DNA of 64,000 bases from an uncultured Eubacteriales bacterium. GTDB lineage: Bacteria > Bacillota > Clostridia > Oscillospirales > Oscillospiraceae. The stretch spans positions 62,001-126,000 of the forward strand of contig UQWI01000006.1 in assembly GCA_900544765.1 (NCBI GenBank), written 5' to 3'. Under the pieces are notes generated by a model. It was not told the origin of the DNA and did not search any database. It saw only the letters and a program-made list of their open reading frames with translations. The translations under genes and the position numbers were made by a program. This document shows, one piece after another, positions 22,943 to 31,247 of this stretch (positions are counted from its first letter, which is position 1; every line of letters begins with the position of its first letter).

Positions 22943-24778
22943 ATGGGTATGAGAGAACAATTCTTAGAAGAATACAACTCCGCTGTGCTCGCCTCCGTGA
23001 GCCTTCCGCCGGAGCTGGCCGAAAAATACAGCGTGCTCTCCTGTCTCAAGGACGGCGAGCGCCAGGTGTATCTGCTCGACAGCGGTACCGAGCGCGCGGT
23101 GCTCAAGCTCCAGCCGTCGGGGCTTGAGGTATCTCTCAAGCTGGAGTATGAACTCCTGCTCAAGCTGAGCCATCCTCAGCTGCCGAGGCCGCTGGCGTAT
23201 GCCGAGTGGAACGGCCATGAGTATCTGGTGCGGGAATATGTCGAGGGTGCCAGCCTCGCCGAGCTGGTGGACGCGCGCGGGCCGCTCCCGCCCAAGTCGG
23301 TCAGGGCCGCGGCGATGTCGCTCTGCCGGGTGCTGCAATACCTGCACGGCCAGGCCGCGCCGGTCATCTGCCGCGACGTGAAGCCGCAGAACGTGATCAT
23401 GGACTCGGCCGGGGTCTGCCACCTCATCGACCTCGGCGCCGCGCGGATGTACAGCTCGGACAGCCGCGAGGACACCGTGCTGCTCGGCACTCAGGCCACC
23501 GCGCCGCCGGAGCAGTACGGCTACCAGCAGACGGATCGGCGCTCGGACATCTACAGTCTGGGCATTCTCATGCGTTATCTGCTCTACGGCAGCTACGAGC
23601 GCCCCACGGCGAACAACGGCTCCGCGCTCGAGCGTATCATACGCCGCTGCACCGCCTTTGACCCGCAAAACCGCTATTCGTCCGTCTCGGCCGTATACCG
23701 TACGCTGAAGCACCCGTATCTGCGCCGCGGGCTGTGCGCCGTCTCTGCGGCCGCAGTCCTTGCCGCTGCGCTCTTGGCGCTGTTTTGGCCGCGCGAGGAC
23801 ATCTCGCCGCTTTTGGAGGAAGCGCTCCGGCGCGAGCTGGGTCTCGACGCCGGGGCGGCCATACCGTCAGAACGTCTCGACGATGTAGAGCAGCTGCTCA
23901 TCTGCGGCGAGACTCTGCCCGGCACGCTTCAGGGGCACGAGGCCGAAGTGAACTATACGCACGACCTCTACGCCTATGAGATGGAGCACGGCGACATCGG
24001 CGACGACGACGTCGAACTGCTCGCCAAGTGCCCCAACCTGCGCGTGCTGGTGCTCGACTACCAGGAGATCACCGACATCACGCCGCTCAAGGATCTTCCG
24101 CTTGAATATCTCAGCCTCACTGGCAACAGCATAACCAATATCACGCCGCTGACAGGGATGGACGGGCTGCAGGTGCTCGATCTCGCGGAAAACCCGGTGC
24201 GCTCCGCCGACTTGCTCGCCGAACTGCCCGAGCTGCGTGAGCTGTCGCTCGAGGCCACGGGCGTGACCTCGATAGAGGCGTTCAGGGGCTGCGATCTGCA
24301 GTACATCAACGTGCGCACGACCCGGGTGGACGACTACACGCCGCTGGCCGACTGCGCACAGCTCACGCGGCTGGTGACCGGCTTCGTGCCCGAGGGCGCG
24401 GTGGAGACGCTCTCCGGCCTGACCGGGCTGGTCGAGCTGCGGCTCTATTCCACGCAGAATGTGGATCTCTCGTGCTTTACGTCGATGCAGCAGCTTCAGG
24501 AGCTCGACCTCACCGGCAGCAGGCTTGTTAACCCCGAAGCGCTCGCACAGCTTCCCTCGCTGCGGAATCTGCTCCTGGGCGACACGGACACGAGCGAACT
24601 TAAGTTCCTCGCGGACATGCCGTCGCTGACGGAGCTCGATCTGCGCGATAACCCGCTGCTCGATCTCTCCCCCCTTCTGGATTGTCCATGGCTCGACAGG
24701 CTCAAGCTCAGCCAGCGCCACAAGGCCCTGGCCGACACGCAGCTCGCCGCGGCTGATCTGGCTGTGGAATACGGTTAA
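22943..24778 (+). CDS. Membrane Ser/Thr protein kinase with extracytoplasmic leucine-rich repeats
   Basis: A 611-residue protein. Residues 30-260 are a Hanks-type kinase: Lys55 (RAVLKLQ), Glu70, catalytic loop CRDVKPQN (Asp145, Lys147, Asn150), DLG at 163-165, and PPEQYGYQQTDRRSDIYSLG. The glycine-rich loop is weak (CLKDGERQVYLL). Residues 263-282 form a membrane segment. Residues 345-600 are leucine-rich repeats (LRVLVLDYQEITDITPLKDL, then LEYLSLTGNSITNITPL). The LRRs would lie outside and could sense a ligand or wall polymer. Ligand and substrate are unknown. Confidence 0.85.
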   Translation: MGMREQFLEEYNSAVLASVSLPPELAEKYSVLSCLKDGERQVYLLDSGTERAVLKLQPSGLEVSLKLEYELLLKLSHPQLPRPLAYAEWNGHEYLVREYVEGASLAELVDARGPLPPKSVRAAAMSLCRVLQYLHGQAAPVICRDVKPQNVIMDSAGVCHLIDLGAARMYSSDSREDTVLLGTQATAPPEQYGYQQTDRRSDIYSLGILMRYLLYGSYERPTANNGSALERIIRRCTAFDPQNRYSSVSAVYRTLKHPYLRRGLCAVSAAAVLAAALLALFWPREDISPLLEEALRRELGLDAGAAIPSERLDDVEQLLICGETLPGTLQGHEAEVNYTHDLYAYEMEHGDIGDDDVELLAKCPNLRVLVLDYQEITDITPLKDLPLEYLSLTGNSITNITPLTGMDGLQVLDLAENPVRSADLLAELPELRELSLEATGVTSIEAFRGCDLQYINVRTTRVDDYTPLADCAQLTRLVTGFVPEGAVETLSGLTGLVELRLYSTQNVDLSCFTSMQQLQELDLTGSRLVNPEALAQLPSLRNLLLGDTDTSELKFLADMPSLTELDLRDNPLLDLSPLLDCPWLDRLKLSQRHKALADTQLAAADLAVEYG

Positions 24779-24863
24779 AAGTGCGCTGGCTGCGCACCAC
24801 TTTCAGCATCGTTCATGTTATGCTTTAGCTGACCCAGCGAAACTGAAACAGGGAGGAAATGTT

Positions 24864-25469
24864 ATGAAAAGATGGAAAAAGTGGATGGCGCTTGCCCTTG
24901 CGCTCGGCCTTATGGCTCTCGCGGCCTGCGGCGAAGCTGCCGAGCCCGCGGCACCCAGTGAGCCCGCTGCGCCCAGCGAGTCGCCCAGTGCGGCGCCCGT
25001 CGACAGCGCCGAGCCGGTCGAGACCCCGGAGGCTCAGGACGCGCTCGAAGAGTACGCGATCGAGGGGCTCGGCACCTTTACGCTGCCCGAGGGCTTCACC
25101 GTGGATTCCGGTGTGATCACCGAGCCGCTGCCCAACACCTACGCCGTCTTCGAGAAGGAAGGCTATTATGTCCAGGCCAACCGCTTCGGCACGGACGCCT
25201 ATGAGCAGGCCGGCGTGCCCCTGCCCGCAGACCTGGAGGACTACTCCACGCGCAGCGGCGTCACTAGCTCAGTGCCGGAGGGCACCGTGTTCGACTACGA
25301 CGAGTACGGCAATTTTGCCGCGCAGTTCACGCAGGACGACGGCCAGATGTGCTACTATGTGCTGCTCCAGGGCACCGAGTCCTTCGGCAGCATCTTCCTG
25401 ACCGCGAGCCCGGACATATTCGACGCGGACGCCGTAGCCGAGTGGCTGAGCGGCTCCGTGCTGGAGTAA
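24864..25469 (+). CDS. Small lipoprotein
   Basis: A 201-residue protein behind GGGAGGAAATGTT. It has a signal peptide and lipobox LAAC (Cys22), a Pro/Ala/Ser/Glu-rich linker (residues 23-58), then a compact domain (YAIEGLGTFTLPEGFTVDSG, SDIFLTAS-like end). It is anchored on the outer face of the membrane. The linker suggests a domain held away from the membrane. No family is recognised. It follows the kinase-LRR gene and precedes another lipoprotein. Confidence 0.7.
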   Translation: MKRWKKWMALALALGLMALAACGEAAEPAAPSEPAAPSESPSAAPVDSAEPVETPEAQDALEEYAIEGLGTFTLPEGFTVDSGVITEPLPNTYAVFEKEGYYVQANRFGTDAYEQAGVPLPADLEDYSTRSGVTSSVPEGTVFDYDEYGNFAAQFTQDDGQMCYYVLLQGTESFGSIFLTASPDIFDADAVAEWLSGSVLE

Positions 25470-25473
25470 TACT

Positions 25474-27798
25474 ATGAAGAGAGCGATAGCACTCGCACTC
25501 CTGCTCGCTCTCCTGGCTGGCTGCTCCGCTGCGGAGCAGCCAGTCTCCACGCCGTCGGCCGACGTCTCGGAGTGGAGCTTTCCGGAAGGAGCCGCGCCGG
25601 ATACGGAATACGACCGCTTCTTCTGGTATGGCTTCGGCGAGGATGAATCCCACGACCCCGACGCCATAGCGACGGAGAAAGAGATGGTCGACATGCTAAC
25701 GGCGGTCATTTCCGCCAGCGGCGGGGACGTCGAGGGCTGGGAAGAGCTGACCGCCAACGCCTCCGACGAGGAGATATATCGCGACTACTGCGCGATGTTC
25801 CTGCTCTACGCCGCCGAACACATGGACGCCACGGAATTCACGATGGGCTTCGCGCCCTACCTCCTGGGCGGCAGGACGGACGAGGACTGGGACGCTTTCG
25901 GCACGGACGTGCGCGGCGGCTACCGGCTCTTTGAAGAGGGCGAGGAACAGTGGGACCGCGTCTGCGTCTCTGTGTCCAGCCAGATGGAAGAGGATCAGGA
26001 GCTAAATTACCTCAACGCCAGCCAGAACTACGCCGTCAGCCGTCTGTCGCTCATCACCGGCGAGCCGCTGCTCGACTTCTCCTACGAGAGCTTCACCATG
26101 CACCTGACGGAGCCGCTGACCTATGAGGCCGCCGCTGTGGCCGCTGTGCGGCTCTTCGAGAGCCAGCCGGAGGTCGCCGAGCTTTTCCCCGAGGACGAGG
26201 CTGTGAGCGAGCGCGCCGCCGAGCTCATAGACGAGGCCCGTGCGCGGCGCGACGAGATACTAAACTCCGAGACCGAGATAGTCAAGGGCGACACGTTCAT
26301 CCCCGGCGAGACCTATACCGGCACCGCCTACTATATCTCCAACAGCGGCGACGACGCAAACGACGGCCTCAGCCCGGAGACCGCCTGGGCGACCATCGAC
26401 CGTCTGAACGTCGAGCCGCTCCAATACGGCGACGCGGTGTTCTTCGAGCGCGGCAGCGTCTGGCGCGCGGCTCAGGTTTATACCAAGCCCGGCGTCACCT
26501 ACTCCGCCTACGGCGAGGGCGAGAAGCCGGGACTTTACGGCTCGGTTGAAAACGGCGGCGGGGCCGAAAAGTGGACGCTCTGGCACGAGGGCTCCGACGG
26601 AAGCAAGATCTGGGTCTACTACAAACCGATGCTCGACTGCGGCTCCATTGCCTTGAACGACGACCTGGGCGCGATAAAGGTCCAGGGCTTCTGGAACGGG
26701 GAGTATTTCCAGGCGATGAGCGACATGTGGAACACCGACCAGACACAGGAGGCAACGGATCTGCAGTCCGCGATGCCGGAATTTGACCCCGCCGAGCAGC
26801 TGACCGAGGACCTGACCTTCTTCTGTGATGCCAGCAGCGGACTTCCGAGCACCCTGCCCATCTACCTGAGCGGCTGGTATGATACCGGCGGCGAGCCGTA
26901 CTGCCTCACCGCCGACGGACCGCTGTACCTGCGCTGCGACGAGGGCAACCCCGGGGAGCTCTACCCCGAAATGGAGTTCCTCTCCCCCTACGCTCCCCTC
27001 GACGGCGTTGAGGACGACGTTGTAATCGATAACCTCTCCGTACTCTACACGGGGCGGAACATTCTCTCTGTCTCGCCGGAGTGTGAGGGCGTCCTGGTGC
27101 AGAACTGTGAGCTTGGCTGGGGCGGCGGCGGTGCGGCCTCATATGCTCTCGATACTATCACCGGCTACGCCGCGGGCGTTCAGCGCAACGGCGGTGTCGG
27201 CGGCGCGAGCTCGAGCCACAATACCTTCCGCAACAACTATGTCCACGATACCTATCAGGAGGGACTGGGGCTTGAGACCGCCATAGAGTTCAGCGGCCAG
27301 GCCTTTGACGTGACGGATGTGACCATTGAGGGCAATGTGTTTTATCACTGCGGTTCTGCACTCATATACTTCAACTGGGACGAGGTGGCGAACCCCGACC
27401 ACCAGTTCAGGCGCGTCAGCTTCAACAGAAACTACGTCTTTTACAGCACCATGAGCGACTGGGTGGATACCGGCGAAGAGGTCCACGGCTTTACGACCGG
27501 CGCCTTCACCATCGACGGCGGCCCCAATATGCAGGACGGCACCGTGGAGGTTCGGGACAACGTGTTCTTCGCCGCCCGGGAGTGCCTGGTGTATATCAGA
27601 ACCTATGTGCCGGAGTACCTGCCGGACTTTGAGGGCAACATCTACGCGCAGTTTTCCGACGGTGTGTTCCTCTCCAGCGTCTCCGCCCCCAACTATTGGA
27701 GCGCCAACGCCGCCGAAGGCGTCCGCAAAACACTGTTCGATGAGAGCGGAGAGGTTCTGAGCCTCTCCCGGAACCGGTGGGGTGAGGCAGACTGGTAA
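25474..27798 (+). CDS. Large lipoprotein with right-handed beta-helix domain
   Basis: A 774-residue protein with signal peptide and lipobox LLAGC (Cys17). Residues 60-260 are an acidic helical domain. From about residue 285, YYISNSGDDANDGLSPETAW and GDAVFFERGSVWRA followed by GVTYSAYGEGEKP mark the start of a right-handed parallel beta-helix of the polysaccharide-lyase type. Repeats such as HNTFRNNYVHDTYQEGLG continue to the end. It may bind or cleave extracellular polysaccharide; catalytic residues cannot be assigned. It sits four bases after the other lipoprotein, at the IME right end. Confidence 0.75.
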   Translation: MKRAIALALLLALLAGCSAAEQPVSTPSADVSEWSFPEGAAPDTEYDRFFWYGFGEDESHDPDAIATEKEMVDMLTAVISASGGDVEGWEELTANASDEEIYRDYCAMFLLYAAEHMDATEFTMGFAPYLLGGRTDEDWDAFGTDVRGGYRLFEEGEEQWDRVCVSVSSQMEEDQELNYLNASQNYAVSRLSLITGEPLLDFSYESFTMHLTEPLTYEAAAVAAVRLFESQPEVAELFPEDEAVSERAAELIDEARARRDEILNSETEIVKGDTFIPGETYTGTAYYISNSGDDANDGLSPETAWATIDRLNVEPLQYGDAVFFERGSVWRAAQVYTKPGVTYSAYGEGEKPGLYGSVENGGGAEKWTLWHEGSDGSKIWVYYKPMLDCGSIALNDDLGAIKVQGFWNGEYFQAMSDMWNTDQTQEATDLQSAMPEFDPAEQLTEDLTFFCDASSGLPSTLPIYLSGWYDTGGEPYCLTADGPLYLRCDEGNPGELYPEMEFLSPYAPLDGVEDDVVIDNLSVLYTGRNILSVSPECEGVLVQNCELGWGGGGAASYALDTITGYAAGVQRNGGVGGASSSHNTFRNNYVHDTYQEGLGLETAIEFSGQAFDVTDVTIEGNVFYHCGSALIYFNWDEVANPDHQFRRVSFNRNYVFYSTMSDWVDTGEEVHGFTTGAFTIDGGPNMQDGTVEVRDNVFFAARECLVYIRTYVPEYLPDFEGNIYAQFSDGVFLSSVSAPNYWSANAAEGVRKTLFDESGEVLSLSRNRWGEADW

Positions 27799-27844
27799 CA
27801 GTCCGGTTACGCCGGAGGAGCAATGGCTGGCTCGCGGCGGCCTT

Positions 27845-27865
27845 TGACCCACACGCTGACCCACA
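27845..27865. repeat. TGACCCACA arm-type repeats, right end of IME
   Basis: TGACCCACA at 27845-27853 and 27857-27865, the inverse of TGTGGGTCA at the left end. The following 40 bases also resemble the left end (GGAGACAATGGACACAAGAG here, GGAGACAAGAG there), so the two termini are related over more than the repeats. Confidence 0.65.
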
Positions 27866-27979
27866 CGGGGAAACGAGCGGACGGAGACAATGGACACAAG
27901 AGTTCCGGAAAGGATGGCACCCCGGAGCGAAGAGGGTGCAAAAGGGTCTGAAAGCAGCAAACCCTATCCTCCCAATCAG

Positions 27980-28025
27980 TTGGTAAGGATGAGGTCCCCG
28001 GTTCGAATCCGGGCAGCAGCTCCAA
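27980..28025 (+). repeat. att site: 3' half of tRNA-Thr(GGT), right end of IME
   Basis: Identical over 46 bp to 17703-17748. Chromosomal genes resume after it. The 5' flank (CCAATCAG) differs from the left copy, as expected for an att crossover in the anticodon loop. Not a functional tRNA. Confidence 0.9.
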
Positions 28026-28087
28026 TTCTTTTCTCCCCGAATCCTTGTGATTCAGTTTTTTCATTTTCACAATAATTCGCACATATT

Positions 28088-28120
28088 TCGCCGCGCAAGC
28101 AAAAATTGCGCGGCGATTTT
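28088..28120 (+). terminator. Intrinsic terminator
   Basis: Perfect 11-bp stem TCGCCGCGCAA / TTGCGCGGCGA with a 7-base loop and TTTT. It shields the following HTH gene from transcription out of the mobile element. Confidence 0.8.
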
Positions 28121-28179
28121 GCTTGATAGCTCTGGACGGTCCGCTTCCGGCGTTGTATATTGGTTTTGAGGTGGGAGAA

Positions 28180-29049
28180 ATGACGCTCGGCGAGAAAATA
28201 AAAAACCTCAGGCAGAGCCGGAATATGACGCAGCAGGACGTGGCGCGCGCCCTGGACATCACACGCCAGGCTGTAGCCCGCTGGGAAAACGGTTTGAATA
28301 TGCCCAGCGCCGAAAAGATAATTGAACTGGCCGGTCTGTTTGAAGTACCTGTTTCGGAGCTCGTGGGCGGCAAGACTGAAAACGGCGGCACACTGCGGGC
28401 ACGGGTGTCGGACGTGGCCAAGGTGTTTGCGGCCTATGCGCTGCTGTACGTCGTCTGTACGCTCGCCTCGGAGAGGGTCGCTACCCCGGTACTTGAGCTT
28501 TACGGGATCTGGTACTGGTGCTCGAGGCACTTTGTGCTGCCGCTGTGTTTCTTCGTCTCGGCGCTTGCATGGGACTCAGGCTTCGTGAGGATGTCGGTGG
28601 CGGTGTTTGTCGGGCTGTGTATCGGGCTCATATTCTCATCTGTCTGGGATGCTGCCGTGTATACTGGCCCGGCCGGGCAGGAGACAGGCTTCGCCGCGTT
28701 AATTGTCATCGTCGCCCTGGCAGCGGCGGTGGGCTTCGTGCTGGAATTCAAGGCCGGGACGCTTTCCGGCGATGTTTTTGCCGGTCGCAAGCGGCCTCGC
28801 ATAGCGCTGTGTGCGCTGCTTATACTGCTTGCCGTGCTTTCAATGTCCCACATAACCAACAGGTTCAGCTACATTTCCGGGGCGAACGACGGCTGGCAGG
28901 CCGGATTTGAGGCCGGTCGGGCGGACTGCATGTCTGGAGAGGACTATGACTCCTCAGACAGCTCGACGGACGGTACTTTGCAGTACGATTTGGGCTGGAG
29001 CATGTACTATTCCGAGGGGTATGCTGCGGGATACTCTCTCCGGAATTGA
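28180..29049 (+). CDS. XRE-family HTH protein with membrane domain
   Basis: A 289-residue protein; ATG 28180 follows GAGGTGGGAG. Residues 1-60 are a standard helix-turn-helix (IKNLRQSRNMTQQDVARALD, then ITRQAVARWENGLNMPSAEK). From about residue 78 there are four or five membrane segments. The C-terminus has a repeated Gly/Tyr pattern (DGWQAGFEAGRADC, EGYAAGYSLRN). This layout suggests a membrane-bound regulator that responds to envelope signals; target genes are unknown. A terminator follows immediately. Confidence 0.75.
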   Translation: MTLGEKIKNLRQSRNMTQQDVARALDITRQAVARWENGLNMPSAEKIIELAGLFEVPVSELVGGKTENGGTLRARVSDVAKVFAAYALLYVVCTLASERVATPVLELYGIWYWCSRHFVLPLCFFVSALAWDSGFVRMSVAVFVGLCIGLIFSSVWDAAVYTGPAGQETGFAALIVIVALAAAVGFVLEFKAGTLSGDVFAGRKRPRIALCALLILLAVLSMSHITNRFSYISGANDGWQAGFEAGRADCMSGEDYDSSDSSTDGTLQYDLGWSMYYSEGYAAGYSLRN

Positions 29050-29051
29050 TA

Positions 29052-29087
29052 AAATCCCACGGACAGGACGTCCGTGGGATTTCCCTT
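29052..29087. terminator. Bidirectional terminator
   Basis: Perfect 13-bp stem AAATCCCACGGAC / GTCCGTGGGATTT between convergent genes (HTH-membrane protein on plus, MBL protein on minus). Confidence 0.85.
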
Positions 29088-29854
29088 TAGAGCCATATGG
29101 CCCAGTCGCCGTAGTCAAGCGTGCCGCTGCCATAGCAGAGCAAGCCGCGTGACTTCAGGTCCCTGAGCGCGTCGCGCATGCGCACGAGTATTTCCGGGGC
29201 AATGTCCAGCGAGTGGTGGGCGGGAAAGACGCGCTTCGCCGGGAGAGCTGCAACTTTCTCCAGAGAGGCGAGGTAGGCCTGCGGGTCGGTGGAGGGGTAG
29301 TAGGCGAGCAGCGTTCCCTTGTATGCCAGGTCGCCGGTGAAGAGATATCCGCGCTCGGCTTCCCAGAAGCACATGTGCCCGGGAGAGTGTCCCGGCGTAT
29401 GCAGGACCTCCACGCTCCGGCCGCCGAGGTCTATTATTTCACCTCCGTTGAGAACACGGGTCGGCGTGCCTTGGAAGAACTCATATGAGTTTATGTCGAA
29501 GTCCTCTGGCGCGTCGCAGCGGTCGAGTACCATTTCCTTTATTGTGTCCAGAGAAAGCGGAAAGCCGCCGCTTAGCCAGTCGAGCTCTTCTTCGTGAGCG
29601 TAGAAGTCGGGGAAGAACTTGTGCGAGCCGATGTGGTCCCAATGTATGTGAGTCGCCACTGCGGTGACGGGCTTGTCCGTGTACCGCTCCGCGGGTTCGC
29701 GTATGCTGCGTATACCGAGGCCGGTGTCAATCAGCAGGCTGCGCTCGGAGCCGTTGAGCAGGTAGCAGTGGGTCTCCTCCCAGTGCCGGTATTCGCTGAT
29801 AATGTATGTGCCTTCGTCTATGCTGTCTATAGTGAACCAGTCGTCCGCGGCTAT
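29087..29854 (-). CDS. MBL-fold metallohydrolase with a possible AUA start
   Basis: A 255-residue metallo-beta-lactamase-fold protein: LLIDTGLGIR, THIHWDHIGSHKFF (HxHxDH), GHSPGHMCFWEAERGYLFTG, and a late His in FPAHHSLD. The conserved N-terminus (DDWFTIDSIDEGTYIISEYR) requires a start near 29854, but no ATG, GTG or TTG exists in this frame between the upstream stop at about 29948 and 29659. The best candidate is ATA at 29854-29852, four bases after GGAGG and overlapping the TAG stop of the GNAT gene. A start at GTG 29659 would remove the first beta strands. Substrate is unknown. Confidence 0.75.
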   Translation of the reverse strand: MAADDWFTIDSIDEGTYIISEYRHWEETHCYLLNGSERSLLIDTGLGIRSIREPAERYTDKPVTAVATHIHWDHIGSHKFFPDFYAHEEELDWLSGGFPLSLDTIKEMVLDRCDAPEDFDINSYEFFQGTPTRVLNGGEIIDLGGRSVEVLHTPGHSPGHMCFWEAERGYLFTGDLAYKGTLLAYYPSTDPQAYLASLEKVAALPAKRVFPAHHSLDIAPEILVRMRDALRDLKSRGLLCYGSGTLDYGDWAIWL

Positions 29855-30324
29855 TCCACCTCCATTTGGCTTGTGCGGCGGTACAGCCTCGCCGGGGCTG
29901 AGCCGTCGGTGCAGTTGACCATCGTCACGAAGTCCCAGCCCAGGCGCTCATAGAGCTCTTCATGGTCGGTTATGAGGTACAGCGTGACCACGCCAAGGTC
30001 CGCCATGTCGCGGCAGACGTGTTCCAGCAGGGCGCGCGCAAGGCCATGGCCGCGATGCTCGGGCTCAACGTACAGGGCGCAGACGTTTGGAGCGAGGTCG
30101 CGCCGCTCGTGGAAGTCGTTTTCAATGACGCCTACGCCGCCTGCAATCTTTTCGCCGTCGAGCGCTATGTACCACTGCGGTACGGCTCCGCCGCCGGCTA
30201 TGCAGCAGTTCATGCTGCTGAGGTACTCGCTCTCAGGCACGTCCCACTTCTCGTGGAACCAGCTAGCGGCCCTGCCGCAGTATTCTGGGCGCCCGCGTAT
30301 GTTTATGATGTTGTAATCAGCCAT
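29851..30324 (-). CDS. GNAT-family N-acetyltransferase
   Basis: A 157-residue protein starting MADYNIINIRG behind CTGGAGGTTAAC. GVGVIENDFHERRDLAPNVC and ALYVEPEHRGHGLARALLEH contain the acetyl-CoA-binding R-G-x-G-x-A motif. The acceptor is unknown. A hairpin CCAGAT/ATCTGG in the leader pairs with part of the Shine-Dalgarno. The end of the gene carries the ribosome-binding site of the MBL gene, so the two are coupled. Confidence 0.8.
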   Translation of the reverse strand: MADYNIINIRGRPEYCGRAASWFHEKWDVPESEYLSSMNCCIAGGGAVPQWYIALDGEKIAGGVGVIENDFHERRDLAPNVCALYVEPEHRGHGLARALLEHVCRDMADLGVVTLYLITDHEELYERLGWDFVTMVNCTDGSAPARLYRRTSQMEVE

Positions 30325-30365
30325 GTTAACCTCCAGATTTGCTATCTGGACCATTATATCACGGC

Positions 30366-30394
30366 TTGCCTGAATTGGACAGGTCTGATATAAT
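30366..30394 (+). promoter_or_regulatory. Promoter for the glycosylase-Nudix operon
   Basis: TTGCCT (30366-30371), 17 bases, TATAAT (30389-30394). A divergent TATAAT for the GNAT gene lies in the same interval (reverse of 30353-30358). Confidence 0.75.
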
Positions 30395-30416
30395 ACCCGC
30401 GAAAGGCGGGATGGAT

Positions 30417-31247
30417 ATGTACAGTGTGTTTGAGCTCTGTCCCGCAGCAGAGCTCTCTCCATATAAGACCTTTGAGTGCGGCCAGTGCTTCCGCTGGAAC
30501 CCCGACGAAAACGGTGACTACATAGGCGTCGCGTCCGGGCGCGCGGCCAGGGTGTTTGAACGCGACGGGAAGGCGTTTATAGAGTGCGAGAGCGCGGATA
30601 TCGGCTTCTGGCGCGAATACCTGGATATGGACACCGACTACGCTGCGGCGCGCAGGAGCATCATGCTCGGTGAATACCTCACCGAATGCGCCGAGTACGG
30701 CGAGGGCATACGCATACTGCGCCAGGACAAGTGGGAGGCTCTGTGCTCCTTCATCATATCACAGTGCAATAACATCCCGCGCATCAAGGGCATAGTTGAA
30801 AAGCTCTGTGGCCTGTTCGGAGAGGCTTTTGACACGCCCTGGGGCGAAAAGCACTCCTTCCCGACGGCAAGCCGCGTGGCCCTGCTTGAGGAGCCGGAGC
30901 TGGCCCCGCTGCGCTCAGGATACCGGGCGGCGTACATAATCAGCGCCGCGCGTGCCGTCGCCTCGGGGGACATAGATTTGGAATACGCCGCTTCCCTTAA
31001 CGGAAACGAGGCCAGGAAGTATCTAAAGGGCCTTAACGGAGTAGGCGACAAGGTGGCCAACTGCGCGGTGCTGTTCGGCCTGCACAGGATGGATGCTTTT
31101 CCCGTGGACGTGTGGATAAAGCGCGCGCTGAAGGAGCATCTGCCCGAGGGCTTTGACCCTTCGTCTCTCGGTGAGTATGCGGGCTTGGCGCAGCAGTACA
31201 TGTTCTTTGCCGAGCGCGAGCGGTCGGTAAGAGGGCAGCTGACATGA
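30417..31247 (+). CDS. ogg: 8-oxoguanine DNA glycosylase (OGG1-like)
   Basis: A 276-residue HhH-GPD glycosylase/AP lyase. The N-terminal domain has FECGQCFRWNPDENGDY, typical of the OGG N-domain. The HhH motif LNGVGDKVANCAVLFGLHRM contains the catalytic Lys, followed by the essential Asp in AFPVDVWIKRAL. It removes 8-oxoguanine opposite C. ATG 30417 is preferred to ATG 30411 because of spacing from AAAGGCGGG. The Nudix gene overlaps its stop, a logical pairing for oxidised nucleotide clean-up. Confidence 0.9.
   Translation: MYSVFELCPAAELSPYKTFECGQCFRWNPDENGDYIGVASGRAARVFERDGKAFIECESADIGFWREYLDMDTDYAAARRSIMLGEYLTECAEYGEGIRILRQDKWEALCSFIISQCNNIPRIKGIVEKLCGLFGEAFDTPWGEKHSFPTASRVALLEEPELAPLRSGYRAAYIISAARAVASGDIDLEYAASLNGNEARKYLKGLNGVGDKVANCAVLFGLHRMDAFPVDVWIKRALKEHLPEGFDPSSLGEYAGLAQQYMFFAERERSVRGQLT

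Larger units (their letters stand above)
17749..27979. mobile_element. Integrative mobilizable element (IME) in tRNA-Thr
   Basis: Bounded by identical 46-bp tRNA-Thr halves and by inverted/direct TGTGGGTCA repeats at both ends. It carries a tyrosine integrase (with an amber codon), a small conserved element gene, a relaxase with its accessory genes, and cargo for a kinase-LRR protein and two lipoproteins. No type IV secretion genes are present, so transfer would need a helper. It sits directly beside the prophage, sharing one att copy, which indicates tandem insertion at one tRNA gene. Confidence 0.85.
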
